Positions 32,186 to 42,152 of a stretch of 64,000 bases of DNA are shown here, piece after piece (positions within the stretch are counted from its first letter, which is position 1; every line of letters starts with the position of its first letter). Both the position numbers and the translations under genes were made by a program. The DNA is from Deltaproteobacteria bacterium (lineage in GTDB: Bacteria > Myxococcota_A > UBA796 > UBA2385): the NCBI GenBank assembly GCA_016792625.1, contig JAEUKK010000096.1, positions 62,001 through 126,000 of the forward strand. The letters run 5' to 3'. Under the pieces are notes generated by a model. It did not search any database, had not been told where the DNA came from, and saw nothing but the letters and a program-made list of their open reading frames with translations.

Positions 32186-32656
32186 ATGGACCTCTCTCGC
32201 CTCGCCCTGATGGGCCTGCTCAGCGCCGCTGTCGCCTGTGAGGGCGCCGAGACCACCAGCCCGCCCCCCGTCGGCGGCGCCGCCCCCGCGGCGAGCACCC
32301 CCGCCGCCCCCGCCGCGGCCCCGGCGGCCGCTGCCCCGGTGGCCGACAGCATGGGCGCGCCCCCGACCGGCACCGCGTCGTACACCGACGTGCATGAGTG
32401 CGCGGGCCGCAACTCCTGCAAGGGCCTCGGCGGCTGCAAGGTGACCGCCGAGTCGCTGGCCGCGCTGGCCAAGGCCGCGGGGGTCGACATGGCCCAGGCG
32501 GGCAGCCCCCACGACTGCGCCGGCCAGAACGCCTGCAAGGGCCTCGGCGGCTGCGCGGTCGACGAGGCCAAGTTTGCCAGCCTCAAGGCCGCCCAGGCCG
32601 GCGGCGCGGCGCCGGCGGCCCACGGCCACGGCCCCCACGACGGCCACGGCCACTGA
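32186..32656 (+). CDS. Bufferin-type precursor peptide (BufA2-like), Cys-rich
   Basis: A 156-residue protein with TGGAG six nt before ATG 32186. It opens with a signal sequence (SRLALMGLLSAAVAC) whose Cys18 follows A-V-A, so a lipoprotein cleavage is possible though weak. A Pro/Ala linker (about 25-65) follows. Two copies of a C-A-G-x-N-x-C-K-G-L-G-G-C unit come next: HECAGRNSCKGLGGC at 70-84 (Cys72, 78, 84) and HDCAGQNACKGLGGC at 109-123 (Cys111, 117, 123). The tail is His-rich (AHGHGPHDGHGH). CAGxNxCKGxGxC repeats are typical of BufA2-type bufferin precursors. In these, an MNIO enzyme converts Cys residues into thiooxazole-containing copper-buffering groups. The modifying gene follows directly, which supports the call. 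Two-unit precursors with a His tail are notable. Confidence 0.82.
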   Translation: MDLSRLALMGLLSAAVACEGAETTSPPPVGGAAPAASTPAAPAAAPAAAAPVADSMGAPPTGTASYTDVHECAGRNSCKGLGGCKVTAESLAALAKAAGVDMAQAGSPHDCAGQNACKGLGGCAVDEAKFASLKAAQAGGAAPAAHGHGPHDGHGH

Positions 32657-34467
32657 TGGATCGGGCGGGGCTGCGCGCGGCCTGGGCGGGGCGGATCGGC
32701 CTCGGCCTGCGCGTGCCCCACCTGCGGGCCCTGCGGGCGAGCTGGCCCGCGGTCGGCTTCTTTGAGCTGCTCTCTGAGAACTACCTCAGCGAGGATGGCG
32801 TCGTCGAGGGCGGCCCGCCGCGGCGCACCCTCGACGAGGTCTGCGCCCGCTACCCGGTGGTGCTGCACGGGGTCGGCCTCGGCTTGGCCGGCCCCGACCC
32901 GCTCGACCGGGCGCACCTGCGCCGGCTGCGGGCCTTGGCCCGGCACAGCGGCGCGGCCTGGCTGAGCGAGCACCTCTGCTGGGGCCGCAGCCGGGGCCGC
33001 CACCTGCACGAGCTGATGCCCCTGCCCCGCACCGAGGCCGCGGCGCGTTTGGCGGCGGCGCGGGCGCGGCAGCTCCAAGACGTGGTCGAGCTGCCGATCG
33101 CGCTCGAGAACGTCTCGGCCTATGTCGAGCTGCCCGGCGCCGAGATGAGCGAGCCGGCCTTCCTGCAGCGGGTGGCCGAGCTGGCCGACATCGGCCTGCT
33201 GCTCGATGTGAACAACCTCTACGTCAGCGCGCGCAACGCGGCCCACGGCGACGCCCGCGCCGAGGAGGAGCAGGCCGCGGCCGCGGTCGAAGAGGTGCAG
33301 GCCGCGCTCACCGCTGACCTCGACCCGAGCCGGGTGCTGCAGCTGCACATCGCCGGCCACAGCGTGCTCGACGACGGCTTCCGCCTCGACACCCACGACC
33401 AGGCGCTCTGCCCGCCGGTCGAGGCGCTGCTCGCCTGGGTCTATGGTTGGGCCGGGCCCGTTCCCCTCTGCTTGGAGCGTGACGGGGCGCACCTGCCCCT
33501 CGACGAGACCTGGGCCCAGGTGGCGCGCTTCGCGCCCTGGGCGGCCGCCGCGCCGCTGCCCAGCGGCCTGCCCTGGCCCGGGCCGGGGCCGGTGGACCTC
33601 GACCCCGCTCCGCCCGCAGACCTCGCCGCCCTCCAAAATGACCTCGCTGAAGCCGCGCTGCTGCCCTTGGTCCGGGGCGCCGACGGGGCCGCGCGGGTCC
33701 CGGTTCAGCGCTACCCGGCGGCCCTGCTCGGCGCCCTGCCCGACCCCGGCGGCCGCCCCCCGGCCCTGCGCCTCGCGCTCTACACCCACCAGGTGCAGGC
33801 CCGGCTGGTCGGGGTGCTGCGCGAAGAGCTGCCGCTGACCGCCGCCCTGCTCGGCGAGCGGGCTTTTGGCGACCTCGCGCTGGCCGCCCTGGCCGAGGCG
33901 CCGCCCGACAGCCCCCTGCTGCGCGCCCTGCCCGCGCGGCTGCGGGCGGCGACGGGGGCACCCGGCCCGGCGCTGCGGGCGGCCCTCGACCTGCTCCCGG
34001 TCGCCGATGACCTGCTCGACGCGGTCCTCGAGGATGACCTCGCCTGGGCCGAGGCCTTCTCCGCCGCGGCGGGGCCGCCCCTGCGCCCCGCCGCCGTCGA
34101 TCCCGCCGACCTGCTGCACGCGCCGCTGCGCCTGCAGCCCCACCTGCGCGTGCTGCGCCGGGCTTGGCGCCTGCTGCCCCTGCGCCGGGGGGAGGGCTCG
34201 CCGGTCGCCGGCCCCGAGGACCTGCTCGTGCTGCGCGCCCAGGCCGGGGTCGAGGCGGTCTCGCTCTCCCCCGACCAGGCGACGCTGCTCGCCGCCCTCG
34301 CCGCCGGGGCCCCGCTCTCCGCCGCCTGCGCGGCCCTCGAGGCCGGGCGGAGCGAGGCCGACCGGGCCGCGCTCGGTGCGGCGCTGCCCGGCTGGTTCGC
34401 CGCCTGGGCCCAAGCGGGCTGGTTCGTGCACCCGCCCGCGCCCCTCCAGCCGCCCGAGGGCCCATGA
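32656..34467 (+). CDS. Fused bufferin maturase: MNIO (DUF692, BufB) plus DUF2063 (BufC) in one chain
   Basis: A 603-residue protein; ATG 32656 overlaps the bufA stop by one base (TGATG). Residues 8-290 form a DUF692 TIM barrel with the full iron-ligand set: FFELLSENYL (Glu near 37-41), VVLHGVGLGL (His71), SEHLCWGR (Glu105, His106), IALENVSAY (Glu151, Asn152), LLLDVNNLYV (Asp184, Asn186), LHIAGHS (His231, His235), LDTHDQAL (Asp245, His247) and CLERDG (Glu274). Residues 320-600 are DUF2063/HvfC-like (AALQNDLAEAALLPLVRGAD, then YPAALLGALPD, LALYTHQVQARLVGVLREEL). BufB and BufC are normally separate; here they are fused. It should oxidise the precursor's Cys residues, with the DUF2063 part recruiting it. 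Evidence for both domains is strong. Confidence 0.9.
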   Translation: MDRAGLRAAWAGRIGLGLRVPHLRALRASWPAVGFFELLSENYLSEDGVVEGGPPRRTLDEVCARYPVVLHGVGLGLAGPDPLDRAHLRRLRALARHSGAAWLSEHLCWGRSRGRHLHELMPLPRTEAAARLAAARARQLQDVVELPIALENVSAYVELPGAEMSEPAFLQRVAELADIGLLLDVNNLYVSARNAAHGDARAEEEQAAAAVEEVQAALTADLDPSRVLQLHIAGHSVLDDGFRLDTHDQALCPPVEALLAWVYGWAGPVPLCLERDGAHLPLDETWAQVARFAPWAAAAPLPSGLPWPGPGPVDLDPAPPADLAALQNDLAEAALLPLVRGADGAARVPVQRYPAALLGALPDPGGRPPALRLALYTHQVQARLVGVLREELPLTAALLGERAFGDLALAALAEAPPDSPLLRALPARLRAATGAPGPALRAALDLLPVADDLLDAVLEDDLAWAEAFSAAAGPPLRPAAVDPADLLHAPLRLQPHLRVLRRAWRLLPLRRGEGSPVAGPEDLLVLRAQAGVEAVSLSPDQATLLAALAAGAPLSAACAALEAGRSEADRAALGAALPGWFAAWAQAGWFVHPPAPLQPPEGP

Positions 34468-35162
34468 GCGCGCCCACCGACGACCCGCTGCCCACGCTGC
34501 TCCCCCAGATCGCGAGGGCGACCGCGGAAGGCTCCACCGGGTACGGCTCCCCTCCCGCGCCCTCCGCTCCCGCGCTCTCCCCCTCCGAAGAGCCGGTCTT
34601 GCCGGGCCTCGGCGCGCGCAGCCCGCGGGTGGCCTGGCCGGCGGCGGCCTGCGGCCCGGATGGCGCGCCCGACCCCAGCGGCCGCGCCCGGGCGCTCGCC
34701 GCCGTCGAGCGCGCCCTGCCCGCTCCCGTCGATGACTTTGACGCCCAGGGCACACTTTTGGGTCTCAGCTACGCCGCGCCGGCCGGCGCGCTGGTGCTGC
34801 TGTCGCGGCGGGCCCGGGCGGAGGCCTGCCAGCGCCTGGGCGCCCGCGAGCTGCTGCTGGCCTGGACCCCCGAGGGCGCGGCCCGGGTCGAGGACGCCTG
34901 GGCCGCGACCACGAAGCCCGAGGCCCTCGCCGCCTGGGCGACGGCGCGGGGCGGCGACCCCACCCTGCTGGTGCTGGGGGCCGAGGGGCCGCGCGGCGTG
35001 TGGATCGAGGGCCGACGCTGGGGGCCGAGCGGCGCCGAGGAGGCCCTGCCCACGCCGGTCGACGGCGGGCCCCACCCGGCGGCGGGCCTCGCCCGGGCGC
35101 TGTTCGCCGCGCTCATCGGCGTGGTGCTCGCGCTCGCGCTGAAGTTCGGCGCCAGCGGCTGA
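34464..35162 (+). CDS. Tail-anchored protein of the bufferin operon, unknown function
   Basis: A 232-residue protein, ATGA-coupled to the maturase gene (ATG 34464). A disordered Ser/Pro/Ala N-terminus (1-55) precedes a mixed alpha/beta domain. In it, LSYAAPAGALVLLSRRARAE, RELLLAWTPEGAARVEDAWA and LLVLGAEGPRGVWIEG alternate. The C-terminal hydrophobic helix (LARALFAALIGVVLALALKF) ends three residues before the stop and would anchor it in a membrane, with the domain in the cytoplasm. No known bufferin partner (such as DoxX or TonB-type proteins) is present; this may be a new accessory factor. Function cannot be named. Confidence 0.62.
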   Translation: MSAPTDDPLPTLLPQIARATAEGSTGYGSPPAPSAPALSPSEEPVLPGLGARSPRVAWPAAACGPDGAPDPSGRARALAAVERALPAPVDDFDAQGTLLGLSYAAPAGALVLLSRRARAEACQRLGARELLLAWTPEGAARVEDAWAATTKPEALAAWATARGGDPTLLVLGAEGPRGVWIEGRRWGPSGAEEALPTPVDGGPHPAAGLARALFAALIGVVLALALKFGASG

Positions 35163-35174
35163 GGGCCGCGGCCC

Positions 35175-35177
<3 letters not shown>
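35160..35177. terminator. Palindrome containing both stop codons of convergent genes
   Basis: TGAGGGCCGCGGCCCTCA is a perfect 18-nt palindrome. Its first three bases are the stop of the rightward gene and its last three, read on the other strand, are the stop of the enolase gene. It likely acts as a compact bidirectional terminator or processing signal. Confidence 0.6.
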
Positions 35178-36695
<1,518 letters not shown>

Positions 36696-38933
36696 ATGCG
36701 CCGCACCCTGCTCCGCTCCAGCCCGGCCGCCCTGCTCGCGCTCGCCGCGCCGGCCTTCGCCGGGCCGAAGCTCCACAGCTTCGCCTCGGCCCCCGAGGTG
36801 AGCTTGAGCGCCCGGGTGACCGTGCCCCTGGTCGACTGCGCCGATGGCACCCTGCGGCCCTGCGTGTGGGTGGCCTGGGGCGAGGGCGCTGAGCAGAAGA
36901 TGCTGCTCGCCCTCGAGATCGGCGCCGACGAGCTCTACCTCAACGATGGCGCCGTGGCCGCGGTCGGGGCGAGCCTCAAGGGCGCCGACGACGCGCCCCT
37001 GCGCACCGCCCAGGTCGACAAGCTGATGATCGGCGGCATGGTGCTCAGCGACGTCGTGGTCAGCAACCAGCCGACCCTGCGCCCGAGCCCCGCGGCCCCT
37101 GGCGACCGCAGCGGCCCCCTGGGCGCCCCCGTCGGCTACATCGGCCTCGGCGCGCTCGAAGGCGTGGCCTGGGCCATCCTCCCCTCGACCGGCGAGGTGG
37201 TCTTCGCGCCGGCCGCCGAGGGCGGGGGCCTCGCCAGCGGCCTGAGCGCGGCCCCGCTCAAGCTCTTCCGGTCCGAGAGCGCGAAGCTCAAGACCCCCGA
37301 CGGCGAGCTGCAGACCGACGGGGGCCGCCTGGGCGGCTTGGTGCAGCTCAATGGGAAAGACGTGCCCGTCGTCTTCTCCAGCTATTCCACGCGCACTCAG
37401 ATCGAGCGTGAGGCGCTCCCGGCCGGCCCCGCCGCGGCCTATGGCGACCGCCGCCTGCAGCCGGTCACGCTGGGCCTCGCCGGCGCGAGCGCGAGCGCGG
37501 TGATCGAGCACCGCAACACCCTGCCGGTGCTCCGCCAGTTCAAGAAGAACGACCTCGAGCAGATCACCCAGGGCGTGCTCGGGGCCGACGTCCTGGGCAC
37601 CCTCGACCTCGCCTATGACCCCACCGCGCAGGTCCTGGCGGTCAAGGCGGCGCCAGTCCGCAAGGCCGCCGCCCCCCAGCCGACCGCGCTGGCCGTGGCC
37701 GAGGCCGCCCTCGCCAAAGCCCAACAGGCCCCCGCCGCCGAGGGCGCGCCGGCCCCCGCCGCCGACGCCCCCAAGGGCAGCCCCGGGGCCTGGGCCGCCG
37801 TGGCCAAGGCCCGCATGGACGCTGGCGATCTCAAGGGCGCCGTGCAGGCCCGCCAAGCCGCGGCCCAGCTCGACCCCAAGGGCTGCGCCACCCACATGGC
37901 GCTGGGCGAGGCCCTGCTCGCCGCTGGTGAGCCGGCCGCCGCCGAGCAGAGCCTGCAGACGGCGAGCACGCTCTGGCACGCCTGGGGCGACCTCGCGGTC
38001 GAGGTGCGCGGCGAGCTCAAGAAGGCCCTCGACCACGCCAACAAAGACGGCGTGCCCTTCCACTTCAACGCCGAGGAGTTCGGCTTTGTGCAGGTGGCCA
38101 ACGTGCGCGCTGAAGACGTGCGCAAGGGCGCGCCGCCGCCCCGCCTGCCCGCCGAGGGCGCCGAGGTCATCGCCCAGCCCAGCAGCTGCTTCGTGGTCGA
38201 CGGCCTGCTCGCCGCCGCCCAGCTGGCCCACGACCGGGCGGGCGGGCCCCAGGCGCTGTACACCAGCCGCCTCGACCTCGACGCGCTGCTGCCGCTCGCC
38301 GCCGGCAACACCCTGCTGGCCGCCAAAGACAGCGCCGGCGCCGCCGCTGCCTACCGCCAGGCCGTGCTGCGCGACCACGCCGCGCGGGCCCGACCCGCCC
38401 AGCACCTGCTGGGGCTGGCCGCCGCCGCAGCCGCGGCGGGTGAGGCCGCCAGCGCCGCGGGTCTGGCCGCCGAGGCCGCCGCCAAGGCCCCCGATGACGC
38501 GCTGATCGGCCTGCGCTGGGCCGAGCTCGCCGTCGCAGCGAAGTCGCCCGACGCGCTGGCCGCCGCCCGCGCCCACGCCCAGGCCCGCACCGACCTCGTG
38601 GCCCCGCAGCTGGTCTTCCTGCGCCTCGCCGAGGCCAGCGGCGACAGCGCCACGATCATGTCCGCCAAGACCGGCCTGCGGGCGGTGGTCGACGGCCTCT
38701 CTGTGCGGGGTCGGCTCGATCCGGCCGACGCGGCGCTGGCCCACGCGGCGCTCGGCGAGGCCGACAAGGCCAAGGCCGCCGCCGCCGCCGCCCTCGCCGC
38801 GGCGCCCGGCGACGCCCGCAGCCAAGTCGCCCTCGCGGCCGCTTCCCAGGCCGCCGGCGAGGCGAGCGCGGTCGAGATGGCCACCCGGGCCGCCGCGCGC
38901 ATCGACCCCTTTCACCCCGCGCTGGTGCGCTGA
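36696..38933 (+). CDS. Exported TPR-repeat protein
   Basis: A 745-residue protein with GAGGA seven nt before ATG 36696. A clear signal peptide (RTLLRSSPAALLALAAPAFA) is followed by an extracytoplasmic domain of beta strands (about 30-310). There LVQLNGKDVPVVFSSYSTRT and VLGADVLGTLDLAYDPTAQV are reminiscent of a pepsin-like or clan AA aspartic-protease scaffold, but no DTG pair is visible. From about 340 to the end, helical TPR-like repeats dominate (ALAVAEAALAKAQQAPAAEG, KARMDAGDLKGAVQARQAAA, ALGEALLAAGEPAAAEQSLQ and more). Likely a periplasmic scaffold. No close family recognised. Divergent from enolase. Confidence 0.68.
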   Translation: MRRTLLRSSPAALLALAAPAFAGPKLHSFASAPEVSLSARVTVPLVDCADGTLRPCVWVAWGEGAEQKMLLALEIGADELYLNDGAVAAVGASLKGADDAPLRTAQVDKLMIGGMVLSDVVVSNQPTLRPSPAAPGDRSGPLGAPVGYIGLGALEGVAWAILPSTGEVVFAPAAEGGGLASGLSAAPLKLFRSESAKLKTPDGELQTDGGRLGGLVQLNGKDVPVVFSSYSTRTQIEREALPAGPAAAYGDRRLQPVTLGLAGASASAVIEHRNTLPVLRQFKKNDLEQITQGVLGADVLGTLDLAYDPTAQVLAVKAAPVRKAAAPQPTALAVAEAALAKAQQAPAAEGAPAPAADAPKGSPGAWAAVAKARMDAGDLKGAVQARQAAAQLDPKGCATHMALGEALLAAGEPAAAEQSLQTASTLWHAWGDLAVEVRGELKKALDHANKDGVPFHFNAEEFGFVQVANVRAEDVRKGAPPPRLPAEGAEVIAQPSSCFVVDGLLAAAQLAHDRAGGPQALYTSRLDLDALLPLAAGNTLLAAKDSAGAAAAYRQAVLRDHAARARPAQHLLGLAAAAAAAGEAASAAGLAAEAAAKAPDDALIGLRWAELAVAAKSPDALAAARAHAQARTDLVAPQLVFLRLAEASGDSATIMSAKTGLRAVVDGLSVRGRLDPADAALAHAALGEADKAKAAAAAALAAAPGDARSQVALAAASQAAGEASAVEMATRAAARIDPFHPALVR

Positions 38934-38989
38934 AGCTCGGCCGCCCGCCTCGGGCCCAGCGCAGCTGGTCGGGGCTCAGGCCCCAGACC

Positions 38990-39457
38990 TCAGGGCGCGG
39001 GCTGCAGATCGAGCGGCGCGGCCAGGGCGAGCAGGGCGCCGAGCAGGCGCAGCAGCCAGGCCTGGTAGGGCTCGCTCATGAGCAAAAAGACCTGCAGCAC
39101 GAAGCTCACGACGCAGAAGACCAGGGCCCAGCCGGCCCAAGAGCGCGCCCGCTGCACGGCGAGCGCGTCTTCTTCGCCGTAGAGGCCGTCTTCGACCCGG
39201 CCCAGCTCGACGTCGGCAGCGAGGTACGCCCAGAGGGTCAGCGCGCCGCCCGGCACACCGACCCCGCAGGGGATGCCCAGCAGGTTGAAGGGGGCGGCGA
39301 GTGCGAGCAGGGCCCAGATCTTGCGCAGGGCGGGGCCGGCCCGCTGGGGCGGCGCCTCCGGCTCGCCGGCGAAGAGCGCGTCCACCCGGGCCAGCGACGC
39401 GGCCGAGAGCGGCGCCGCTGCGGCGCCCTCGGCCGGGGGCTCGGCGCTGAGGCTCAA
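38990..39457 (-). CDS. Hypothetical multi-pass membrane protein
   Basis: A 155-residue protein with TTG as start codon at 39457, overlapping the plsB stop as TTGA, so it is translationally coupled to plsB. Three hydrophobic stretches are seen (IWALLALAAPFNLLGIPCGV, then ALTLWAYLAADVEL, and WAGWALVFCVVSFVLQVFLL), separated by a short loop with Cys and charged residues. This suggests an inner-membrane protein with two to four helices. No family. It probably acts with PlsB in phospholipid metabolism, which is inference from the operon only. Confidence 0.6.
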   Translation of the reverse strand: MSLSAEPPAEGAAAAPLSAASLARVDALFAGEPEAPPQRAGPALRKIWALLALAAPFNLLGIPCGVGVPGGALTLWAYLAADVELGRVEDGLYGEEDALAVQRARSWAGWALVFCVVSFVLQVFLLMSEPYQAWLLRLLGALLALAAPLDLQPAP

Positions 39458-42117
39458 GGCAACAAACCCTTGAGCATGCGGACGGTGCCGCCGGCGGCCG
39501 CGTCGTCGAGCTGCAGGCCGCCGCCGTCGCTGCGGGCGTGGATCACGCCCTCTTCGTGGAAGGCGGCCACAGCGTTCTGCAGGTTGGCCAAGGACAGGGC
39601 CTCGGGCCGGCGCAGCTCATCCACCGAGACGCGCTGGCGGCCCCACTCCTGGATCAGGCCGGGGAGCTCACGCATGCTGCAGTCCTTCGACCGCAGGGCC
39701 CGGGCGCCTTCAAGCACCAGCAGGTAGCTCTCGATGAAGTTGCGGGTGAGCTCGGCCAGCTCAGCGACCCGCCGCGGGTCGGGCACGAGCAGGGTGCCCT
39801 CGGGCCCCTCTTCGGCGGCGCCGTAGGCCAAGAGGTCAGCGAGCGCCTCGTCCTCGAGCTGGTCGAGGCGCTGGTCGGGGTCGAGGGTGAACTCGTAGCG
39901 CAGCAGGAAGGTCAGGGTGCGGAAGGTCTCGAAGACCCGCGCCTTCTCGAAGCGGGCCGCCTCGCGCTCGCCGCGCAGGGCGGCGGCCATCAAGCTCAGC
40001 GGCGCCATGGCGTGAATCACGCTGTTCTTGTAGTACTCCAGCGTGATGCGGCGCTCGGGCACGACCTGCAGGATGTCGGACTCGCCGTAGAGGTCCTTGC
40101 TGCCGCCGTCGAGCACGCGGGTGAGCACCTTCTCCTGCTCGAAGCGGCCCAGCGCCGCCGCCAGCGCCCGCGGCTGCAGCAGCCCGGGCTCCGCGCCCAG
40201 CGTGCCCTTGCGCATCAGCTGGCCGAGCAGCCGGCCGCAGCGCTCCCGCAGCTCGCCAAAACGCAGGCTGCTGCGGCTCTGGGCGAGCAGGCCCAGGGCC
40301 ACCAGCCCGGTGGGCAAGCAGACCAGCTGCTTGGCGATGCCGACCATCAGGCGCTCGCCGGTGCGCTGCAGCACCTCTTTGCGCTGCCCCTTGGACAAGG
40401 CGGGCCACTCGATCCCGAGCTCGGCGGTGACGCCGCGGGCGGGCAGGGGCTCGCCCACGCGCAGGTAGACCTTGCCGTAGCGCTTCTTGATGACCTGGCT
40501 GGCTTTGACGACCTGGCCGAGATCTTCGCCCTTTTTCTTCTCGCCGCCCAGCTCGCGGGCGTAGGCCCCCTCTTCGGCGATCTGCTCGTAGCAGATGGCC
40601 ATGGGGAGGAAGATCGCGTCACGGTCTTCGCGCCCGCCGTGGGCGGCGTCGAGCACCATGTTCAGCACGCCGTGCTTGGCCGGCAGCAGCTTGCCGGTGC
40701 GGCTGCGCCCGCCCTCGAGGTAAAACTCGATCGGGAAGCCGTCGCGGATGAGCTGCCGCATGTAGCGCTCAAAAACGACCGGGAAGACCCGCTCGCCCTT
40801 AAAACTCCGCTTGATGAAGAAGCCGCCCACCCGGCGCAGCACGGTGCCCAGCGGGAAGAAGGCGAGGTTGTCGCCCGCGCACACATGCGGGATGAAAATG
40901 TCGTGCTGGTAGCAGACCCAGGAGATGAGGATGTAGTCGAGGTGGCTGCGGTGGCAGGGCACCAAGATCGGCGTGCCCTGGCGGAAGGCCGCGCGGATGC
41001 GCTCGGCGTCTTCGGGCCGCATGTCGACGCCGTTGAAGATGCGCGTGAACAAGAAGCGGCAGAAGTGATCGGCGAAGCGCACGAAGGGGTAGCTCATGCG
41101 CGCGGCGATCTTGTCGAGGGTGCGGTCGACCTCGGCGTAGACGCGCGCCGGCGTGCGCCCGGTCGCCGCGGCCTCTTCTTGCACCACCTTGCGGACCTCG
41201 GGGCTGGTCATCACGATGCGGCGCGTCCACCGGTAGGGGCGGATGCGCGGGCCGCGCAGGGTATGCGACTCACGGTAGAGGTAGCGCCGCAGCAAGATCC
41301 GCGCGGCGCGGGCCCGCTTCGCGACGGGGCCATCGCCCAGACGCTCCTGCAAGGCAAGCAGGTCGAGGGGGGCGCCCGCCTGCACGATCGCCTGCTCGCC
41401 CCGGGTCAGCACCGCCCACAGCTTCTGCAGGGGGCCGGGCTCATCGGCCGAGCCGAGCACGAAGCGCGCGGCCTCGCTGCGGGCCACCTCGGGGGCGCGG
41501 CTCCACACGACGACCAGGGGCACGAGCTGGATGGGCTGGGGGCTGCGGGCCTGGGCCGCGAGCAGGGCCTCGACCGGATCAGCGGCGCCGGCGCGATCTT
41601 TGCCGCCGACGATGAACACGCAGGCCGGGGTGCCCGCCGCCACCGCCTCGGTCAGCCAGCCGCTGGCCAGCGGGTCGGTGCGCTCACCGCGGGCCCAGGC
41701 CCAGAGCGCCGTGCCCCACTCGCGCACGGCGGCGACCGCCGGGCGAAAGGCGGTCGAGCTGAGGTTGTGGGTGTAGCGGGCCAGCGGCAGCCGCCGCCGG
41801 TTGAGCACCCGGTTCACCGCCAGCCAGTCGAGCAGGCTCTCGGTGTGGAGGACATAGACCAGCGGGCCCTTTTGGGTCGCTTGCCGGATGTTCTCGGCGC
41901 TGTGCTCTTCGAGCCGCAGGTTGCGGAGCAGGAAGCCGAGCCCGCTGAGCCAGTAGAGCGCGCCAAAACGCCGCAGCATGCTGGAGCGAAACCGCCCCTC
42001 GGCCGTGCGCGTCGGGTTGGCCCGCGGCGGCCTGGGGAGCAGGCCGGGCTCGGGGTGCGGCGGCGCGCCGGCGGGTGCGCCAGCGGCGGGGTCCGGTGCT
42101 GGGCTACGGGGGTCCAT
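39454..42117 (-). CDS. plsB: Glycerol-3-phosphate 1-O-acyltransferase
   Basis: An 887-residue protein. ATG 42117 is chosen over an adjacent GTG at 42120. Typical PlsB landmarks: the acyltransferase block I CHRSHLDYILISW (H-x4-D, near residue 386), block II GGFFIKRSF, block III IEFYLEGGRSRTGK and block IV IFLPMAICYEQI. The surrounding LARYTHNLSS and the long C-terminal region with VIHAMAPLSLMAAA match E. coli-type PlsB, not the shorter PlsY/PlsX system. It transfers acyl groups from acyl-ACP or acyl-CoA to glycerol-3-phosphate at the inner membrane, the first step of phospholipid synthesis. Downstream is a coupled small membrane protein. Convincing. Confidence 0.96.
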   Translation of the reverse strand: MDPRSPAPDPAAGAPAGAPPHPEPGLLPRPPRANPTRTAEGRFRSSMLRRFGALYWLSGLGFLLRNLRLEEHSAENIRQATQKGPLVYVLHTESLLDWLAVNRVLNRRRLPLARYTHNLSSTAFRPAVAAVREWGTALWAWARGERTDPLASGWLTEAVAAGTPACVFIVGGKDRAGAADPVEALLAAQARSPQPIQLVPLVVVWSRAPEVARSEAARFVLGSADEPGPLQKLWAVLTRGEQAIVQAGAPLDLLALQERLGDGPVAKRARAARILLRRYLYRESHTLRGPRIRPYRWTRRIVMTSPEVRKVVQEEAAATGRTPARVYAEVDRTLDKIAARMSYPFVRFADHFCRFLFTRIFNGVDMRPEDAERIRAAFRQGTPILVPCHRSHLDYILISWVCYQHDIFIPHVCAGDNLAFFPLGTVLRRVGGFFIKRSFKGERVFPVVFERYMRQLIRDGFPIEFYLEGGRSRTGKLLPAKHGVLNMVLDAAHGGREDRDAIFLPMAICYEQIAEEGAYARELGGEKKKGEDLGQVVKASQVIKKRYGKVYLRVGEPLPARGVTAELGIEWPALSKGQRKEVLQRTGERLMVGIAKQLVCLPTGLVALGLLAQSRSSLRFGELRERCGRLLGQLMRKGTLGAEPGLLQPRALAAALGRFEQEKVLTRVLDGGSKDLYGESDILQVVPERRITLEYYKNSVIHAMAPLSLMAAALRGEREAARFEKARVFETFRTLTFLLRYEFTLDPDQRLDQLEDEALADLLAYGAAEEGPEGTLLVPDPRRVAELAELTRNFIESYLLVLEGARALRSKDCSMRELPGLIQEWGRQRVSVDELRRPEALSLANLQNAVAAFHEEGVIHARSDGGGLQLDDAAAGGTVRMLKGLLP

Positions 42118-42152
42118 CACGGCGCTCTAACCGGGCGCCCCGCGGAGGGACG

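Noticed and set aside
31006..32241. Several overlapping open frames on both strands through the tandem arrays
   Set aside because: The 43-bp period rotates the frame and the arrays carry no stops in any frame; no ribosome sites or conserved protein pattern. Called non-coding repeats.
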